Shown one piece after another: positions 20,445 to 35,862 of a DNA stretch of 64,000 nt. Each line of letters begins with the position of its first letter. The stretch's first letter is position 1. The DNA comes from DASWHF01 sp036393295. GTDB taxonomy: Bacteria; Pseudomonadota; Gammaproteobacteria; Acidiferrobacterales; UBA6901. The DNA lies in assembly GCA_036393295.1 (NCBI GenBank), contig DASWHF010000147.1, positions 1 to 64,000 on the forward strand. The letters run 5' to 3'. Both the position numbers and the translations under genes were made by a program. Under the pieces are notes generated by a model. The model ran no database searches. It saw only the letters and a program-made list of their open reading frames with translations, and was not told the DNA's origin.

Positions 20445-22460
20445 ATGGCGAAATCCAAGATCGATGACGCGCACTGGCCCGAGGACGGCCGCCGCCGCGT
20501 GGTGATCGAGGGCGTGGCGCCGGAGGTCGATGCCGGCGCCTTTCCGGTGAAGCGCGCGGTCGGCGAGCGGGTGATCGTGGAAGCGGACGCCTTCACCGAC
20601 GGCCATGACGCCGTGGCCAGCGTGCTGCGCTACCGCCACGAGCCCGACGGCGAGTGGCGGGAGGTCGTCATGACGGCGCTCGGCAACGACCGCTGGCAGG
20701 CGGCGTTCGTCACGGCCGAGACCGGCTTTTACCGCTACACCGTCAGCGCCTGGATCGATCATTTCGAGTCCTGGCGGCGCGATCTGCGCAAGCGCATCGA
20801 GGCCGGCCAGGACGAGGACCTGCACTACCGGGTCGGCGCCGGGCTGCTCGCCGCGACGGCGCAGCGTGCCGCCGGCGTCGACGCCGGGCGCCTGACGGCG
20901 GCGGCGCACGATCTCGAATCCGTGGGCGAGCCCGGCGCGAAGCGCGCGCGGGCCCTGGATCCGCAGCTCGCGCAGCTCATGCGCCGTCACGACGCGCGCG
21001 CCCATGCCGCCCACTACGACCGCGAGCTGCGCGTGCGGGTCGACCGCGAGCGCGCGCGCTTCGGCGCCTGGTACGAGTTTTTTCCGCGCTCCACCGGCGC
21101 CGGGGGCCGGCACGGCAGTTTCGCCGACGCGGCCGCGCGGCTCGACGACATCGCCGCCATGGGCTTCGACGTCGTGTATCTCCCGCCCATCCATCCCATC
21201 GGGCGCGAGTTCCGCAAGGGCCGGAACAACGCGCTGACCGCGGCCGCCGACGACGTCGGCAGCCCCTGGGCGATCGGCGCGCGCGAAGGCGGGCACAAGT
21301 CGGTGCACCCCGAGCTCGGCACGCTCGAGGACTTCCGCCGCTTCCGCCGGCGCGCCGAGGAGCTGGGCATGGAGGTCGCGCTCGACATCGCCTTTCAGTG
21401 CGCACCCGATCATCCCTACGTGGCGGAGCATCCGGAGTGGTTCCGCCGGCGGCCGGACGGCAGCATCCAGTACGCCGAGAATCCGCCGAAGAAATACCAG
21501 GACATCCTGCCGTTCGATTTCGAGACGGAAGGCTGGCGCGAACTGTGGGCCGAGCTGATCGACGTGGTGCGCTTCTGGGCGAGCGAGGGGGTGCGCGTGT
21601 TCCGTGTCGACAATCCGCACACCAAGCCGTTCGCGCTGTGGCAGACCCTGATCGCGGCTATCCAGGCCGACCATCCGGAGACGATCTTCCTGGCCGAGGC
21701 CTTCACCCGGCCGAAGGTCATGCACCGCCTGGCCAAGCTCGGCTTCAGCCAGTCCTATACCTATTTCACCTGGCGCAACAGCAAGCAAGAGCTGACCGAG
21801 TACTTCATCGAGCTCGCGCAGTCGCGCGCGCGCGAGTATTTCCGGCCGAACGTCTGGCCGAACACGCCCGATATTCTCCACGCCTATCTGCAATACGGCG
21901 GCCGGCCGGCGTTCGCCATCCGGCTCACCCTGGCGGCGACGCTCGCGGCCAGCTACGGCGTCTACGGTCCGGCCTTTGAGTTGCTGGAGGACCGGCCGCG
22001 CGAGGCCGGCAGCGAGGCGTATCGGGATTCCGAGAAATACCAGCTGCGCGACTGGGATCTGACGCGCGCCGACAGCCTCGCCGACCTGATGACGCGGCTC
22101 AACCGCATCCGCCGCGAGAATCCCGCGCTGCACGGCGACTGGAGCCTGTGTTTCCACCGGATCGATAACGAGTACCTGCTGTGCTACAGCAAGCGCAGCC
22201 CGGACCTGTCCAACATCATCGTCACGGTGGTGAATCTCGACCCGCACCACACCCAGTCCGGCTGGGTGGAGCTGCCGCTCGCCGACTTCGGCCTGGACGA
22301 CGGCCAGCCCTATCAGGTCCACGACCTGCTGTCGGGCGGGCATTATATATGGTATGGCCCGCACAATTTTGTGGAGATCGATCCGCACAGCCTGCCCGGC
22401 CATGTCTTCCGGCTGCGCCGCCGGCTGCGCTCCGAGCACGACTTCGACTATTACCTGTGA
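20445..22460 (+). CDS. glgE: alpha-1,4-glucan:maltose-1-phosphate maltosyltransferase
   Basis: A 671-residue GH13_3 enzyme that extends alpha-1,4-glucan with maltosyl units from maltose-1-phosphate. Seen: [11 protein letters not shown] after a long helical N-terminal part, [19 protein letters not shown], nucleophile in [11 protein letters not shown] (Asp389) and acid in LAEAFTRP (Glu418). The 29-residue spacing between these two equals that of characterised GlgE proteins. The substrate would come from the maltokinase domain of the next gene, whose possible GTG start overlaps this stop codon. No glgA or glgC is nearby, so GlgE may be the main route to glucan here. Confidence 0.93.
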   Translation: MAKSKIDDAHWPEDGRRRVVIEGVAPEVDAGAFPVKRAVGERVIVEADAFTDGHDAVASVLRYRHEPDGEWREVVMTALGNDRWQAAFVTAETGFYRYTVSAWIDHFESWRRDLRKRIEAGQDEDLHYRVGAGLLAATAQRAAGVDAGRLTAAAHDLESVGEPGAKRARALDPQLAQLMRRHDARAHAAHYDRELRVRVDRERARFGAWYEFFPRSTGAGGRHGSFADAAARLDDIAAMGFDVVYLPPIHPIGREFRKGRNNALTAAADDVGSPWAIGAREGGHKSVHPELGTLEDFRRFRRRAEELGMEVALDIAFQCAPDHPYVAEHPEWFRRRPDGSIQYAENPPKKYQDILPFDFETEGWRELWAELIDVVRFWASEGVRVFRVDNPHTKPFALWQTLIAAIQADHPETIFLAEAFTRPKVMHRLAKLGFSQSYTYFTWRNSKQELTEYFIELAQSRAREYFRPNVWPNTPDILHAYLQYGGRPAFAIRLTLAATLAASYGVYGPAFELLEDRPREAGSEAYRDSEKYQLRDWDLTRADSLADLMTRLNRIRRENPALHGDWSLCFHRIDNEYLLCYSKRSPDLSNIIVTVVNLDPHHTQSGWVELPLADFGLDDGQPYQVHDLLSGGHYIWYGPHNFVEIDPHSLPGHVFRLRRRLRSEHDFDYYL

Positions 22461-22498
22461 ACCGCCGCGCGACCAAGAAGCAGGACACGACGACCCCG

Positions 22499-25852
<3,354 letters not shown>

Positions 25853-25886
25853 AACGGTCCCGAATCCCAAGGCGCGGAGCCAGCAC

Positions 25887-28019
<2,133 letters not shown>

Positions 28020-28029
28020 CGGAGGCGGA

Positions 28030-29877
28030 ATGGAGGTCCGGCGCCACCATGCCATGCCCTTCGGCGCCGACGTCGAGGATGACGGGCGCGTGCGCTTCCG
28101 GCTGTGGGCGCCGCAGGCGCAGCGCGTCGAGCTGTGCCTCGGCGACGCCGCGCCCGATACCTGCCTGGAGATGACGAACCACGGCAGCGGCTGGTACGGC
28201 CTGGTGACCGAGCGCGCATCCGCCGGCAGCCGCTACCGGTTCCGCATCGACGGCGCGACGCGCGTGCCGGATCCGGCCTCGCGCTTTCAGCCGGACGACG
28301 TGCACGGCGCGAGCCAGGTGGTGGACGCCAACGCCTATGCCTGGCGCGACGGCGGCTGGCGCGGGCGACCCTGGGAGGAGGCGGTGATCTACGAGCTGCA
28401 CGTCGGCAGTTTCAGCCCCGAGGGCGATTTCGCCGGCGTGGCGGTGCGGCTCGACGACCTGGTCGAGCTCGGCGTGACCGCCATCGAGCTGATGCCGATC
28501 GCCGACTTTCCCGGCGCGCGCAACTGGGGCTACGACGGCGTGCTGCCGTACGCGCCGGACGCCGGTTACGGCCGGCCGGAGGACTTGAAGCGCCTGATCG
28601 ACGCCGCCCACGCCCGCGGCCTGATGGTGCTGCTCGACGTCGTCTACAACCACTTCGGCCCGGACGGCAATTACCTGCATCTTTATGCGCCGCAGTTCTT
28701 CACCGAGCGCCATCGCACGCCCTGGGGCGCGGCCATCAACTTCGACGGGCCGATGAGCCGCGCGGTGCGCGACTTTTTCATCCACAACGCGCTCTACTGG
28801 CTGGAGGAGTATCACTTCGACGGCCTGCGGCTGGACGCGGTGCACGCCATCGCCGACGACTCGCGTCCCGACATCCTCGAGGAGCTGGCCGACGCCGTGG
28901 CGCGCGGCCCGGGCGCGCAGCGCCACGTGCACCTGGTGCTGGAGAACGACGACAACGCCGCGCACTACCTGGGCGCGCCGCCGGGCGGCGATCCGGCCTA
29001 TCGCGCGCAGTGGAACGACGACATCCATCACGCCTTGCACGTGATCGTGACCGGCGACGACAGCGGCTACTACGCGGACTACGCGCACGAGCCTTTGCAT
29101 CACCTGGGGCGTTGCCTGACGGAGGGTTTCGCCTACCAGGGCGATCCGTCGCCGTACCGGCACGGCCGGCCGCGCGGCGAGCCGTCCGCCGGGCTGCCGC
29201 TGACGCGCTTCGTGGCCTTCCTGCAGAACCACGATCAGGTCGGCAACCGCGCCTTCGGCGAGCGCATCACGGCGCTGGCGCCGGCGCAGGCGGCGCGCGC
29301 GGCGACCGAGTTGCTGCTGCTCTCGCCGCTGCCGCCGCTCCTGTTCATGGGCCAGGAATGGGCGGCGCCGGAGCCGTTTCTGTTCTTCTGCGATTTCGCC
29401 GGTGAGCTGGCACAGGCGGTCACCGAGGGCCGGCGGCGCGAGTTCGCGCGGTTCCGCGAGTTCACCGATCCGGATGCGCGTGAGCGCATTCCGGATCCGG
29501 GCGCGGCCGAGACCTTCCTCGCCTCGCGTCTCGACTGGTCGCGGCGCGAGGCGCCCATGCACCGCGAATGGCTGACGCTGCATCGCGGCCTGCTGCGGCT
29601 GCGCGCACAGCACATCGTCCCGCGCCTGGCGAAACTCATGGCCGGCGAGGCGCGTTATGCGCTGCTCGACGAGCGCGCGCTGCGCGTCGATTGGCCGTTC
29701 GCGGACGGTGCGCGGCTGGTGCTGCTCGCCAACCTCGGCGACCGGCCGCTCGCCGCCGCCGAACGGCCCGCCGGCCGGATACTCTATGCCCACGGCCAGG
29801 CCGGGTCGAACGACGACGGCGTCATGCTGCCGCCCTGGAGCACCGGCTGGTGGCTGGTGCCGGCGGAGGGCGGTTGA
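28030..29877 (+). CDS. treZ: malto-oligosyltrehalose trehalohydrolase
   Basis: A 615-residue GH13_10 enzyme that releases trehalose from maltooligosyl-trehalose. N-terminal CBM48-like domain (VRFRLWAPQAQRVELCL), barrel motifs MPIADFPGARNWGYDGV, DVVYNHFGPDGNY, DGLRLDAVHAI with the nucleophile, LVLENDDNA with the acid, and FLQNHDQVGNRAFGERI. GGAGGCGG lies before the ATG, 11 bases after glgX. Its TGA overlaps the ATG of the MalQ-TreY gene (TGATG). The partner TreY is fused to MalQ in that next gene, giving a complete TreYZ pathway. Confidence 0.93.
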   Translation: MEVRRHHAMPFGADVEDDGRVRFRLWAPQAQRVELCLGDAAPDTCLEMTNHGSGWYGLVTERASAGSRYRFRIDGATRVPDPASRFQPDDVHGASQVVDANAYAWRDGGWRGRPWEEAVIYELHVGSFSPEGDFAGVAVRLDDLVELGVTAIELMPIADFPGARNWGYDGVLPYAPDAGYGRPEDLKRLIDAAHARGLMVLLDVVYNHFGPDGNYLHLYAPQFFTERHRTPWGAAINFDGPMSRAVRDFFIHNALYWLEEYHFDGLRLDAVHAIADDSRPDILEELADAVARGPGAQRHVHLVLENDDNAAHYLGAPPGGDPAYRAQWNDDIHHALHVIVTGDDSGYYADYAHEPLHHLGRCLTEGFAYQGDPSPYRHGRPRGEPSAGLPLTRFVAFLQNHDQVGNRAFGERITALAPAQAARAATELLLLSPLPPLLFMGQEWAAPEPFLFFCDFAGELAQAVTEGRRREFARFREFTDPDARERIPDPGAAETFLASRLDWSRREAPMHREWLTLHRGLLRLRAQHIVPRLAKLMAGEARYALLDERALRVDWPFADGARLVLLANLGDRPLAAAERPAGRILYAHGQAGSNDDGVMLPPWSTGWWLVPAEGG

Positions 29878-32800
29878 TGGACACGGCGCTGCTCGATCGC
29901 CTGTGCCGCTTGTACGGCATCGACACCGAGTTCACCGACATCTGGGGCGAGCGCCATCACGTGGCCGCCGAGGACCTGAGCCTGTTGCTGGCGGCGATGG
30001 GCGTCGACATCCACGACGGCGATGCGCTCGCCGCCGCGCTGGCGCGCCGCGAGGCGCTCGTCTGGAAGCGCTGTCTCGCGCCGGTCAGGGTGGTGCGCGC
30101 CGCCGAGGGCGCGCCGCAGATCGGCTTCACGCTGCCGGCGACGCGCGCCGGCGAGACGCTGCACTGGCGTCTCGATCTCGAGTCCGGCGAAGGCCATGCC
30201 GGCGAGCTGCGACCGGCTGATCTGCCGCGCGACGGCAGCCAGGATCTCGACGGCACGCGCTATGAGCGTTATCTGTTCACGCTGCCTATTGACGCGCCGC
30301 TCGGCTATCACCGCTTCCAGCTGCGTGCCGACGGCGCGGCGTTGAGCGGCGACTGCCAACGCCTGATCGTAACGCCGGCGACCTGCCACGTGCCGGACAC
30401 GCTGCGCGACGGCCGCGCCTGGGGGCCGGCGGTCCAGCTCTACGGCCTGCGCTCGGCGCGCAACTGGGGCATGGGCGATTACACCGATCTCGCTGAGATC
30501 GCCGCCGGCGGCGCGGCGCTGGGCGCTGCGACGGTCGGCGTCAATCCACTGCATGCCATGTTTCCGCACAATCCCGAGCATGCCAGCCCCTACAGTCCGT
30601 CGAGCCGGCTGTTCCTGAATATTCTTTATATCGACGTCGAGGCGCTGCCCGAGTATCGCGAGTCGCCGGCCGCCCAGCAGTGGGTCGGCGATCCCGATTT
30701 TCAGGCGCGCCTCGCCGTCCTGCGCGACAGCGCGCTGGTCGACTATCGCGGCGTGGCCGCCGCCAAGCTGCCGCCGCTGGCGCGCCTGTTTCACTTCTTC
30801 GGCGAGCACGATCTGGCCGCCGGCACCGGCAGCGGCCGCGCCTTCCGCGCCTTCCAGGACGCCGGCGGCGAGGATCTGTTCCGGCACGCGCTGTACGAGG
30901 CCTTGCAGGCGCACTTCCATCGCCAGGACCCGGCGTTGTGGGGCTGGCCGGTATGGCCCGAGGACTACCGCCATCCCGAATCGCCGGCGGTGGCGGCCTT
31001 CGCCGACGCGCACGCCGAGCAGGTCGAGTTCTATCAGTACCTGCAGTGGTGTGCCGACCGCCAGCTCGGCGCGGCCGCGGCGCGGGCGCGCGATGCGGGC
31101 ATGGCGCTCGGCCTGTACCAGGATCTCGCCGTCGGCGTCGACCGCGGCGGCGCCGAGACCTGGTCGCACCAGGTGCTGTTCGCGCTCGAGGCGGCGGTCG
31201 GCGCGCCGCCGGACGACTTCAATCTGCACGGCCAGAACTGGGGCCTGCCGCCGTTCATTCCGACCGAGCTGCGCGAGCAGGCCTATGCGCCGTTCATCGC
31301 CACGCTGCGCGCCGCGATGCGCCACGCCGGCGCGCTGCGCATCGATCACGTCATGGGGCTCATGCGGCTGTTCTGGGTGCCGCCGGGCCGCAGCGCGGCG
31401 CACGGCGCCTACGTGCTCTATCCCTTCGAGGACCTGCTCGGGATCCTGGCGCTCGAAAGCCGGCGCAACGAATGCGTCGTGATCGGCGAGGACCTCGGCA
31501 CGGTGCCGGACGCGGTGCGCGAGGCGATGACCCGCTACCGGATACTGTCCTACCGGCTGTTGTATTTCTCCAAGGACGCGCACGGTCAGTTCCTGACACC
31601 GGACGCGTTCCCGGCGCAGGCGCTGGCGGCGGTCAGCACCCACGACCTCCCGACCGTCGCCGGCTTCTGGCAGGGCCGCGACCTGCAGGAGCGCGCCGAG
31701 CTCGGGCTGTTCCCGTCGGCCGAGCAGCGCGACCGGCAGATCCTCGGCCGCGCCGAGGACCGTGCGCGCTTGCTGTTCGCGCTGGAGCGCGAGGGGCTGC
31801 TGCCGGAGGGCATGACTACGGATCCGGCGTCGAGCCCGGAGATGACGCCGCAGCTTGCGCGCGCCATTCACCGTTATGTCGCGCGCGCCCCGGCCAGGAT
31901 CATGCTGGTGCAGCTGGAGGACGTGCTCGGCCAATGGCGGCAGGTCAATCTGCCCGGCACCACCGACGAGCGCCCGAACTGGCGGCTCAAGCTCGACCTC
32001 GAGCTCGGCGCGCTGTCGGGTGACGAGCGCCTCGTGCAGATGGCCGCGGCGCTGCGCGCCGAGCGCGCGCCGCTGCCGGCGCCCCTGCCGGCGGCCGCCG
32101 TCGCGCAGCCGGTGGAGCTGATCATCCCGTCGGCCACCTATCGCCTGCAGTTCAACAAGGATTTCCGCTTCGTCGACGCCGCGCGCCTCGCTCCCTACCT
32201 GGCGCGGCTCGGCATGAGCCACTGCTATGCCTCGCCCTATCTCAAGGCGCGCGCCGGCAGCCCGCACGGTTATGACATCGTCGACCACAATGCGCTCAAT
32301 CCCGAGATCGGCAGCCCCGCGGAGTACGAACAGCTCGTGCAGGCGCTGCGCACCCAGGGCCTCGGCCAGGTCCTCGACATCGTGCCCAATCACATGGGCG
32401 TCGGCGGCGACGACAATGCCTGGTGGCTGGACGTGCTGGAGAACGGGCCGGCCTCGCTGTACGCCGGGTATTTCGACATCGACTGGTGGCCGGCCAAGGA
32501 GGAGCTGCTCGGCAAGGTGCTGCTGCCGGTGTTGGGCAATCACTACGGCAAGGTGCTGGAGGCCGGCGAGCTCAAGCTCGCGTTCGATGCGGAGCGGGGC
32601 GGCTTCAGCGTGCGCTATTACGGCCATTGTTTCCCGATCGACCCGCGCAGCTATCCGCGCATCCTGAGCTTCGACCTGGAGCGGCTCGAGGGCCGGCTCG
32701 GCGGCGACGACCCGCGGCTCATCGAGCTGCACAGCCTCATCACCGCGCTGCGCAACCTGCCGGCGCGCGACGACACCGAACCGCAGCGCACGCGCGACCG

Positions 32801-35018
32801 CGCGCGCGACGGCCTGTTGCACAAGAAGCGCCTCGCCGAGCTCTGCCAGGCGCATCGCGATCTGCGCGAGTTCGTGGCCGGGGCCGCCGCGGTCTTCAAC
32901 GGCCGCGGCGGCGGCGCGAGCGGCTACGACGCGCTGCACGCGTTGCTGGAGGAGCAGGCCTATCGGCTGTCGTACTGGCGGGTGGCGGCGGACGAGATCA
33001 ACTACCGGCGGTTCTTCGAGATCAACGATCTGGCCGGCCTGCGCCAGGAGGTCCCCGAGGTGTTCGCGGCCACGCATCGTTTTATCATCGAGCTGGTGCG
33101 GCACGGCAAAGTCACGGGACTGCGCATCGATCATCCCGACGGCCTGCACGATCCGCTCCAGTACTACCGCCGGTTGCAGGCCAGCATCGCCGCCGGCCAA
33201 CCCGTGACCCAGGAGGCCGGCGCCGCGCCGGTCGCGCCGCGGGCCTACGTGACCGTCGAGAAGATCCTCGCCAGCTACGAGCGCCTGCCGGAGGACTGGC
33301 CGGTGCACGGCACCACCGGCTACGAGTTCGCCAACCTGGTCAACGGCCTGCTGGTGTATGCGCCGGCGGAGCGCGCCATGCTGCGCGCCTGGCAGCGCTT
33401 CGCGCGCCTGGAGGTCGGTTTCGACGATCTCCTCTACGAGCGCAAGAAGCTGGTGATGAAGCTTGGCCTGTCGAGCGAGGTCAACGTGCTGGCCAACTAC
33501 CTCGACCGGCTGTCGGAGCCGGACTGGCATACGCGCGATTTCACCCGCATCGCGTTGCGCGACGCGCTGATGGAGGTGGTTGCGTGCTTTCCGGTCTACC
33601 GCACGTATATCAGCGCCGCCGGCGTATCGGCCGAGGACCGGCGCTACGTGGAGTGGGCGATCGCCCAGGCCAAGCGCCGCAACCCGGCGATGGAGGACAG
33701 CATCTTCGACTTCATCCGCGACGTGCTGCTGGTGGCCGGCACCGAGGGCCGCGCGCCGGACTACCGTGCGGCGGTCTTGAGCTTCGCCATGCGCTTCCAG
33801 CAGTACAGCGCGCCGGTCATGGCCAAGGGCCTGGAGGACACCACCTTCTATATCTACAACCCGCTGGTGTCGCTCAACGAGGTCGGCGGCGACCCGCGCC
33901 GCTTCAGCGTCTCGCCGGCCGCGTTTCACCGCGCCAACCAGGAGCGGCTGCGGCGCTGGCCGCACACGCTGCTGTCGACCTCGACCCACGACACCAAGCG
34001 CAGCGAGGACGTGCGCGCGCGCATCGACGTGCTGTCCGAGCTGCCCGAGACCTGGCGGGCCGCGCTGGCGCGCTGGGCGCGCATCAACCGCAGCCGCAAG
34101 CTCAAGCTCGACACCGGCTCGGCGCCGAGCCGTAACGACGAGTATCTGCTCTACCAGACGCTGATCGGGATCTGGCCGGCCGGCGAGCCCGACGCCGCGG
34201 CGCTCGTACGGCTCCGCAAGCGCGTGACGGCCTATATGATCAAGGCGGTGCGCGAGGCCAAGGTGCACACCAGCTGGATCAACCCGAACGCCGATTACGA
34301 GCGCGCCCTGACCGGTTTCGTGCAGGCGCTGCTCGACGAGCCGGAGCGCAACCCCTTCCTCGCCGACTTTCGCCCGCTGGCGCGGGAGGCGGCGCGTTGC
34401 GGCTACTATAATAGTCTCAGCCAGACGCTGCTCAAGCTGACGGCGCCGGGCGTGCCCGATATCTACCAGGGCAACGAGCTGTGGGACTTCAGCCTGGTCG
34501 ATCCCGACAACCGCCGGCCGGTGGACTACGCGCGGCGCGAGGCGCTGCTCGCCGAGCTCGAGGGCTGGGACCGCGAGCCGGACCAGCTCGCCGGACGCGC
34601 CCACGGCCTGCTCGACTCCCTGGACGATGGCCGCGCCAAGCTGCATCTCACCCGCCGGCTGCTGAATTTCCGGCGCGATCATTGGAAGCGGCTGCGCGAC
34701 GCCGACTATCAGCCGCTGGCGGTCGGCGGTGAGCGGGCCGACCATGTCTGCGCCTTCGCCCGCACGCGCGACGATCTCGTTCTCGTCGTGGTCGCGTCGC
34801 GCTGGCATCACCGCCTCACCGGCGGCGATTGCGCGGCGCCACTCGGCGCGCTGTGGGGCGATACCGCGGTCACCCTGCCCGCGCCGATGGGTCGGGGACC
34901 CTATCGCAACCTGCTGACCGGCGAGCGTATCGACGCCGTGCCGCGTGAAGACGGCGCGATTCTCGAACTCGCCACCCTGTTTGCCCACTTCCCGGCCGTC
35001 GCCCTCCTGCATGAATAG
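29877..35018 (+). CDS. 4-alpha-glucanotransferase / malto-oligosyltrehalose synthase fusion (MalQ-TreY)
   Basis: A single reading frame of 1713 residues. Residues 1-720 are MalQ (GH77): YGLRSARNWGMGDYTDL, NPLHAMFPHNPEHASPYSPS, ALRIDHVMGLMRLFWVP with the nucleophile, GEDLGTVPDAV with the acid and STHDLPTVAGFW. Residues about 747-1713 are TreY (GH13_26): ATYRLQFNKDFRFVDAARL, SHCYASPYLKARAGSPHGYD, GLRIDHPDGLHDP and VTVEKILASYERLPEDW. MalQ rearranges short glucans; TreY turns the reducing end into a trehalose unit for TreZ. Start at the ATG overlapping the treZ stop. No break or frameshift is seen between the halves, so the fusion is real in this sequence. Confidence 0.93.
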   Translation: MDTALLDRLCRLYGIDTEFTDIWGERHHVAAEDLSLLLAAMGVDIHDGDALAAALARREALVWKRCLAPVRVVRAAEGAPQIGFTLPATRAGETLHWRLDLESGEGHAGELRPADLPRDGSQDLDGTRYERYLFTLPIDAPLGYHRFQLRADGAALSGDCQRLIVTPATCHVPDTLRDGRAWGPAVQLYGLRSARNWGMGDYTDLAEIAAGGAALGAATVGVNPLHAMFPHNPEHASPYSPSSRLFLNILYIDVEALPEYRESPAAQQWVGDPDFQARLAVLRDSALVDYRGVAAAKLPPLARLFHFFGEHDLAAGTGSGRAFRAFQDAGGEDLFRHALYEALQAHFHRQDPALWGWPVWPEDYRHPESPAVAAFADAHAEQVEFYQYLQWCADRQLGAAAARARDAGMALGLYQDLAVGVDRGGAETWSHQVLFALEAAVGAPPDDFNLHGQNWGLPPFIPTELREQAYAPFIATLRAAMRHAGALRIDHVMGLMRLFWVPPGRSAAHGAYVLYPFEDLLGILALESRRNECVVIGEDLGTVPDAVREAMTRYRILSYRLLYFSKDAHGQFLTPDAFPAQALAAVSTHDLPTVAGFWQGRDLQERAELGLFPSAEQRDRQILGRAEDRARLLFALEREGLLPEGMTTDPASSPEMTPQLARAIHRYVARAPARIMLVQLEDVLGQWRQVNLPGTTDERPNWRLKLDLELGALSGDERLVQMAAALRAERAPLPAPLPAAAVAQPVELIIPSATYRLQFNKDFRFVDAARLAPYLARLGMSHCYASPYLKARAGSPHGYDIVDHNALNPEIGSPAEYEQLVQALRTQGLGQVLDIVPNHMGVGGDDNAWWLDVLENGPASLYAGYFDIDWWPAKEELLGKVLLPVLGNHYGKVLEAGELKLAFDAERGGFSVRYYGHCFPIDPRSYPRILSFDLERLEGRLGGDDPRLIELHSLITALRNLPARDDTEPQRTRDRARDGLLHKKRLAELCQAHRDLREFVAGAAAVFNGRGGGASGYDALHALLEEQAYRLSYWRVAADEINYRRFFEINDLAGLRQEVPEVFAATHRFIIELVRHGKVTGLRIDHPDGLHDPLQYYRRLQASIAAGQPVTQEAGAAPVAPRAYVTVEKILASYERLPEDWPVHGTTGYEFANLVNGLLVYAPAERAMLRAWQRFARLEVGFDDLLYERKKLVMKLGLSSEVNVLANYLDRLSEPDWHTRDFTRIALRDALMEVVACFPVYRTYISAAGVSAEDRRYVEWAIAQAKRRNPAMEDSIFDFIRDVLLVAGTEGRAPDYRAAVLSFAMRFQQYSAPVMAKGLEDTTFYIYNPLVSLNEVGGDPRRFSVSPAAFHRANQERLRRWPHTLLSTSTHDTKRSEDVRARIDVLSELPETWRAALARWARINRSRKLKLDTGSAPSRNDEYLLYQTLIGIWPAGEPDAAALVRLRKRVTAYMIKAVREAKVHTSWINPNADYERALTGFVQALLDEPERNPFLADFRPLAREAARCGYYNSLSQTLLKLTAPGVPDIYQGNELWDFSLVDPDNRRPVDYARREALLAELEGWDREPDQLAGRAHGLLDSLDDGRAKLHLTRRLLNFRRDHWKRLRDADYQPLAVGGERADHVCAFARTRDDLVLVVVASRWHHRLTGGDCAAPLGALWGDTAVTLPAPMGRGPYRNLLTGERIDAVPREDGAILELATLFAHFPAVALLHE

Positions 35019-35727
35019 CCCTCCCCAAAACCCGGGCCAGAGAGGAATTATTGCTAATATTAGAAGAAATTCCTCTCTGGCCCGGGTTTTGGTGTTGGTC
35101 GTACTCACGGCTTGTGCGTCGCCGGCCCAGGAGCTGGGTGCGGCACGCGAGAATGAGACCGGCAAGACGATTTATCTGGTCAGCCACGGCTGGCATGCCG
35201 GCATCGTGATCCGGCGCGCCGACGTTCCGGTCGAGGCCTGGCCGGAGCTGGCGGATTTTCCCGATGCGGAATATCTGGAGACGGGCTGGGGCGACAAGGA
35301 TTACTACCAGACGCCGGATCCCCACTTCGGCATCGTCCTCAAGGCCGGGCTGCTGCCGACGGCGAGCGTGCTGCACATCGTGGGATTCAACGGCGCGGTG
35401 GAGGAGTATTTCCCCCACAGCGAGATCATCCGGCTGGAGCTGGCGGCGGACGGCTTCGCGCGCCTGATCGCCTACATCGCCGGCAGCTACGCGCGCGACG
35501 CGCGCGGCACAGGGCGCCGGCTCGGACCGGGCCTGTACGGCGACAGCCGCTTCTATCTCTCGCACGAGACCTATCATGCCTTCAACACCTGCAACGTGTG
35601 GACGGCGCGCGGCCTGCGCGTCGCCGGCCTCGACTTCACGCCGGCGACCACCCTGACCGTGGCGCGGCTGATGAAGCGCGCCGGGAAATTCGGCAGCATC
35701 GTATCGCCGGCACCACCGGCACCGTGA
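35011..35727 (+). CDS. DUF2459 family putative lipoprotein
   Basis: A 238-residue protein of the DUF2459 family (TIYLVSHGWHAGIVIRRADV; YLETGWGDKDYYQ; SHETYHAFNTCNVWTARGL). The catalytic-looking His and Cys of those segments suggest a papain-like or hydrolase fold, but family function is unknown. Its start ATG lies in the end of the MalQ-TreY gene (8-base overlap). A short hydrophobic stretch VLVLVVLTAC ends in a lipobox, so it is probably a lipoprotein. The n-region before it is encoded by the palindrome at 35025-35092. A GTG at 35092 would give a start after the repeat but no charged n-region. Confidence 0.8.
   Translation: MNSPPQNPGQRGIIANIRRNSSLARVLVLVVLTACASPAQELGAARENETGKTIYLVSHGWHAGIVIRRADVPVEAWPELADFPDAEYLETGWGDKDYYQTPDPHFGIVLKAGLLPTASVLHIVGFNGAVEEYFPHSEIIRLELAADGFARLIAYIAGSYARDARGTGRRLGPGLYGDSRFYLSHETYHAFNTCNVWTARGLRVAGLDFTPATTLTVARLMKRAGKFGSIVSPAPPAP
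35025..35092. repeat. perfect 25-bp palindromic element inside the start of the DUF2459 gene
   Basis: Two arms of 25 bases (35025-35049 and 35068-35092) are exact reverse complements, separated by 18 AT-rich bases. The arms contain CCCGGGCCAGAGAGGAATT and its complement. It resembles REP-like mobile palindromes found between genes, but here it is translated as part of a signal peptide. It could fold in mRNA just after the MalQ-TreY stop codon. Confidence 0.85.
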
Positions 35728-35862
35728 CGGCAGGCCTGTCCGTTCGGGTGAGCGCGGCGCTGCGATTTATCCCGATCGTGTGATGCCCCGGGCTTGTCGC
35801 GCGCCCGCGCCCGCGTTAGGGTGTGGCGACGTTCCCGGCTCGCGTCGGAGGCACCCGGACAC

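Noticed and set aside
29784..35165. Very long open frame (1793 codons) on the - strand opposite MalQ-TreY
   Set aside because: It is the antisense shadow of a GC-rich gene with high third-position GC. It has no recognisable domain, and the + strand carries two full enzymes.
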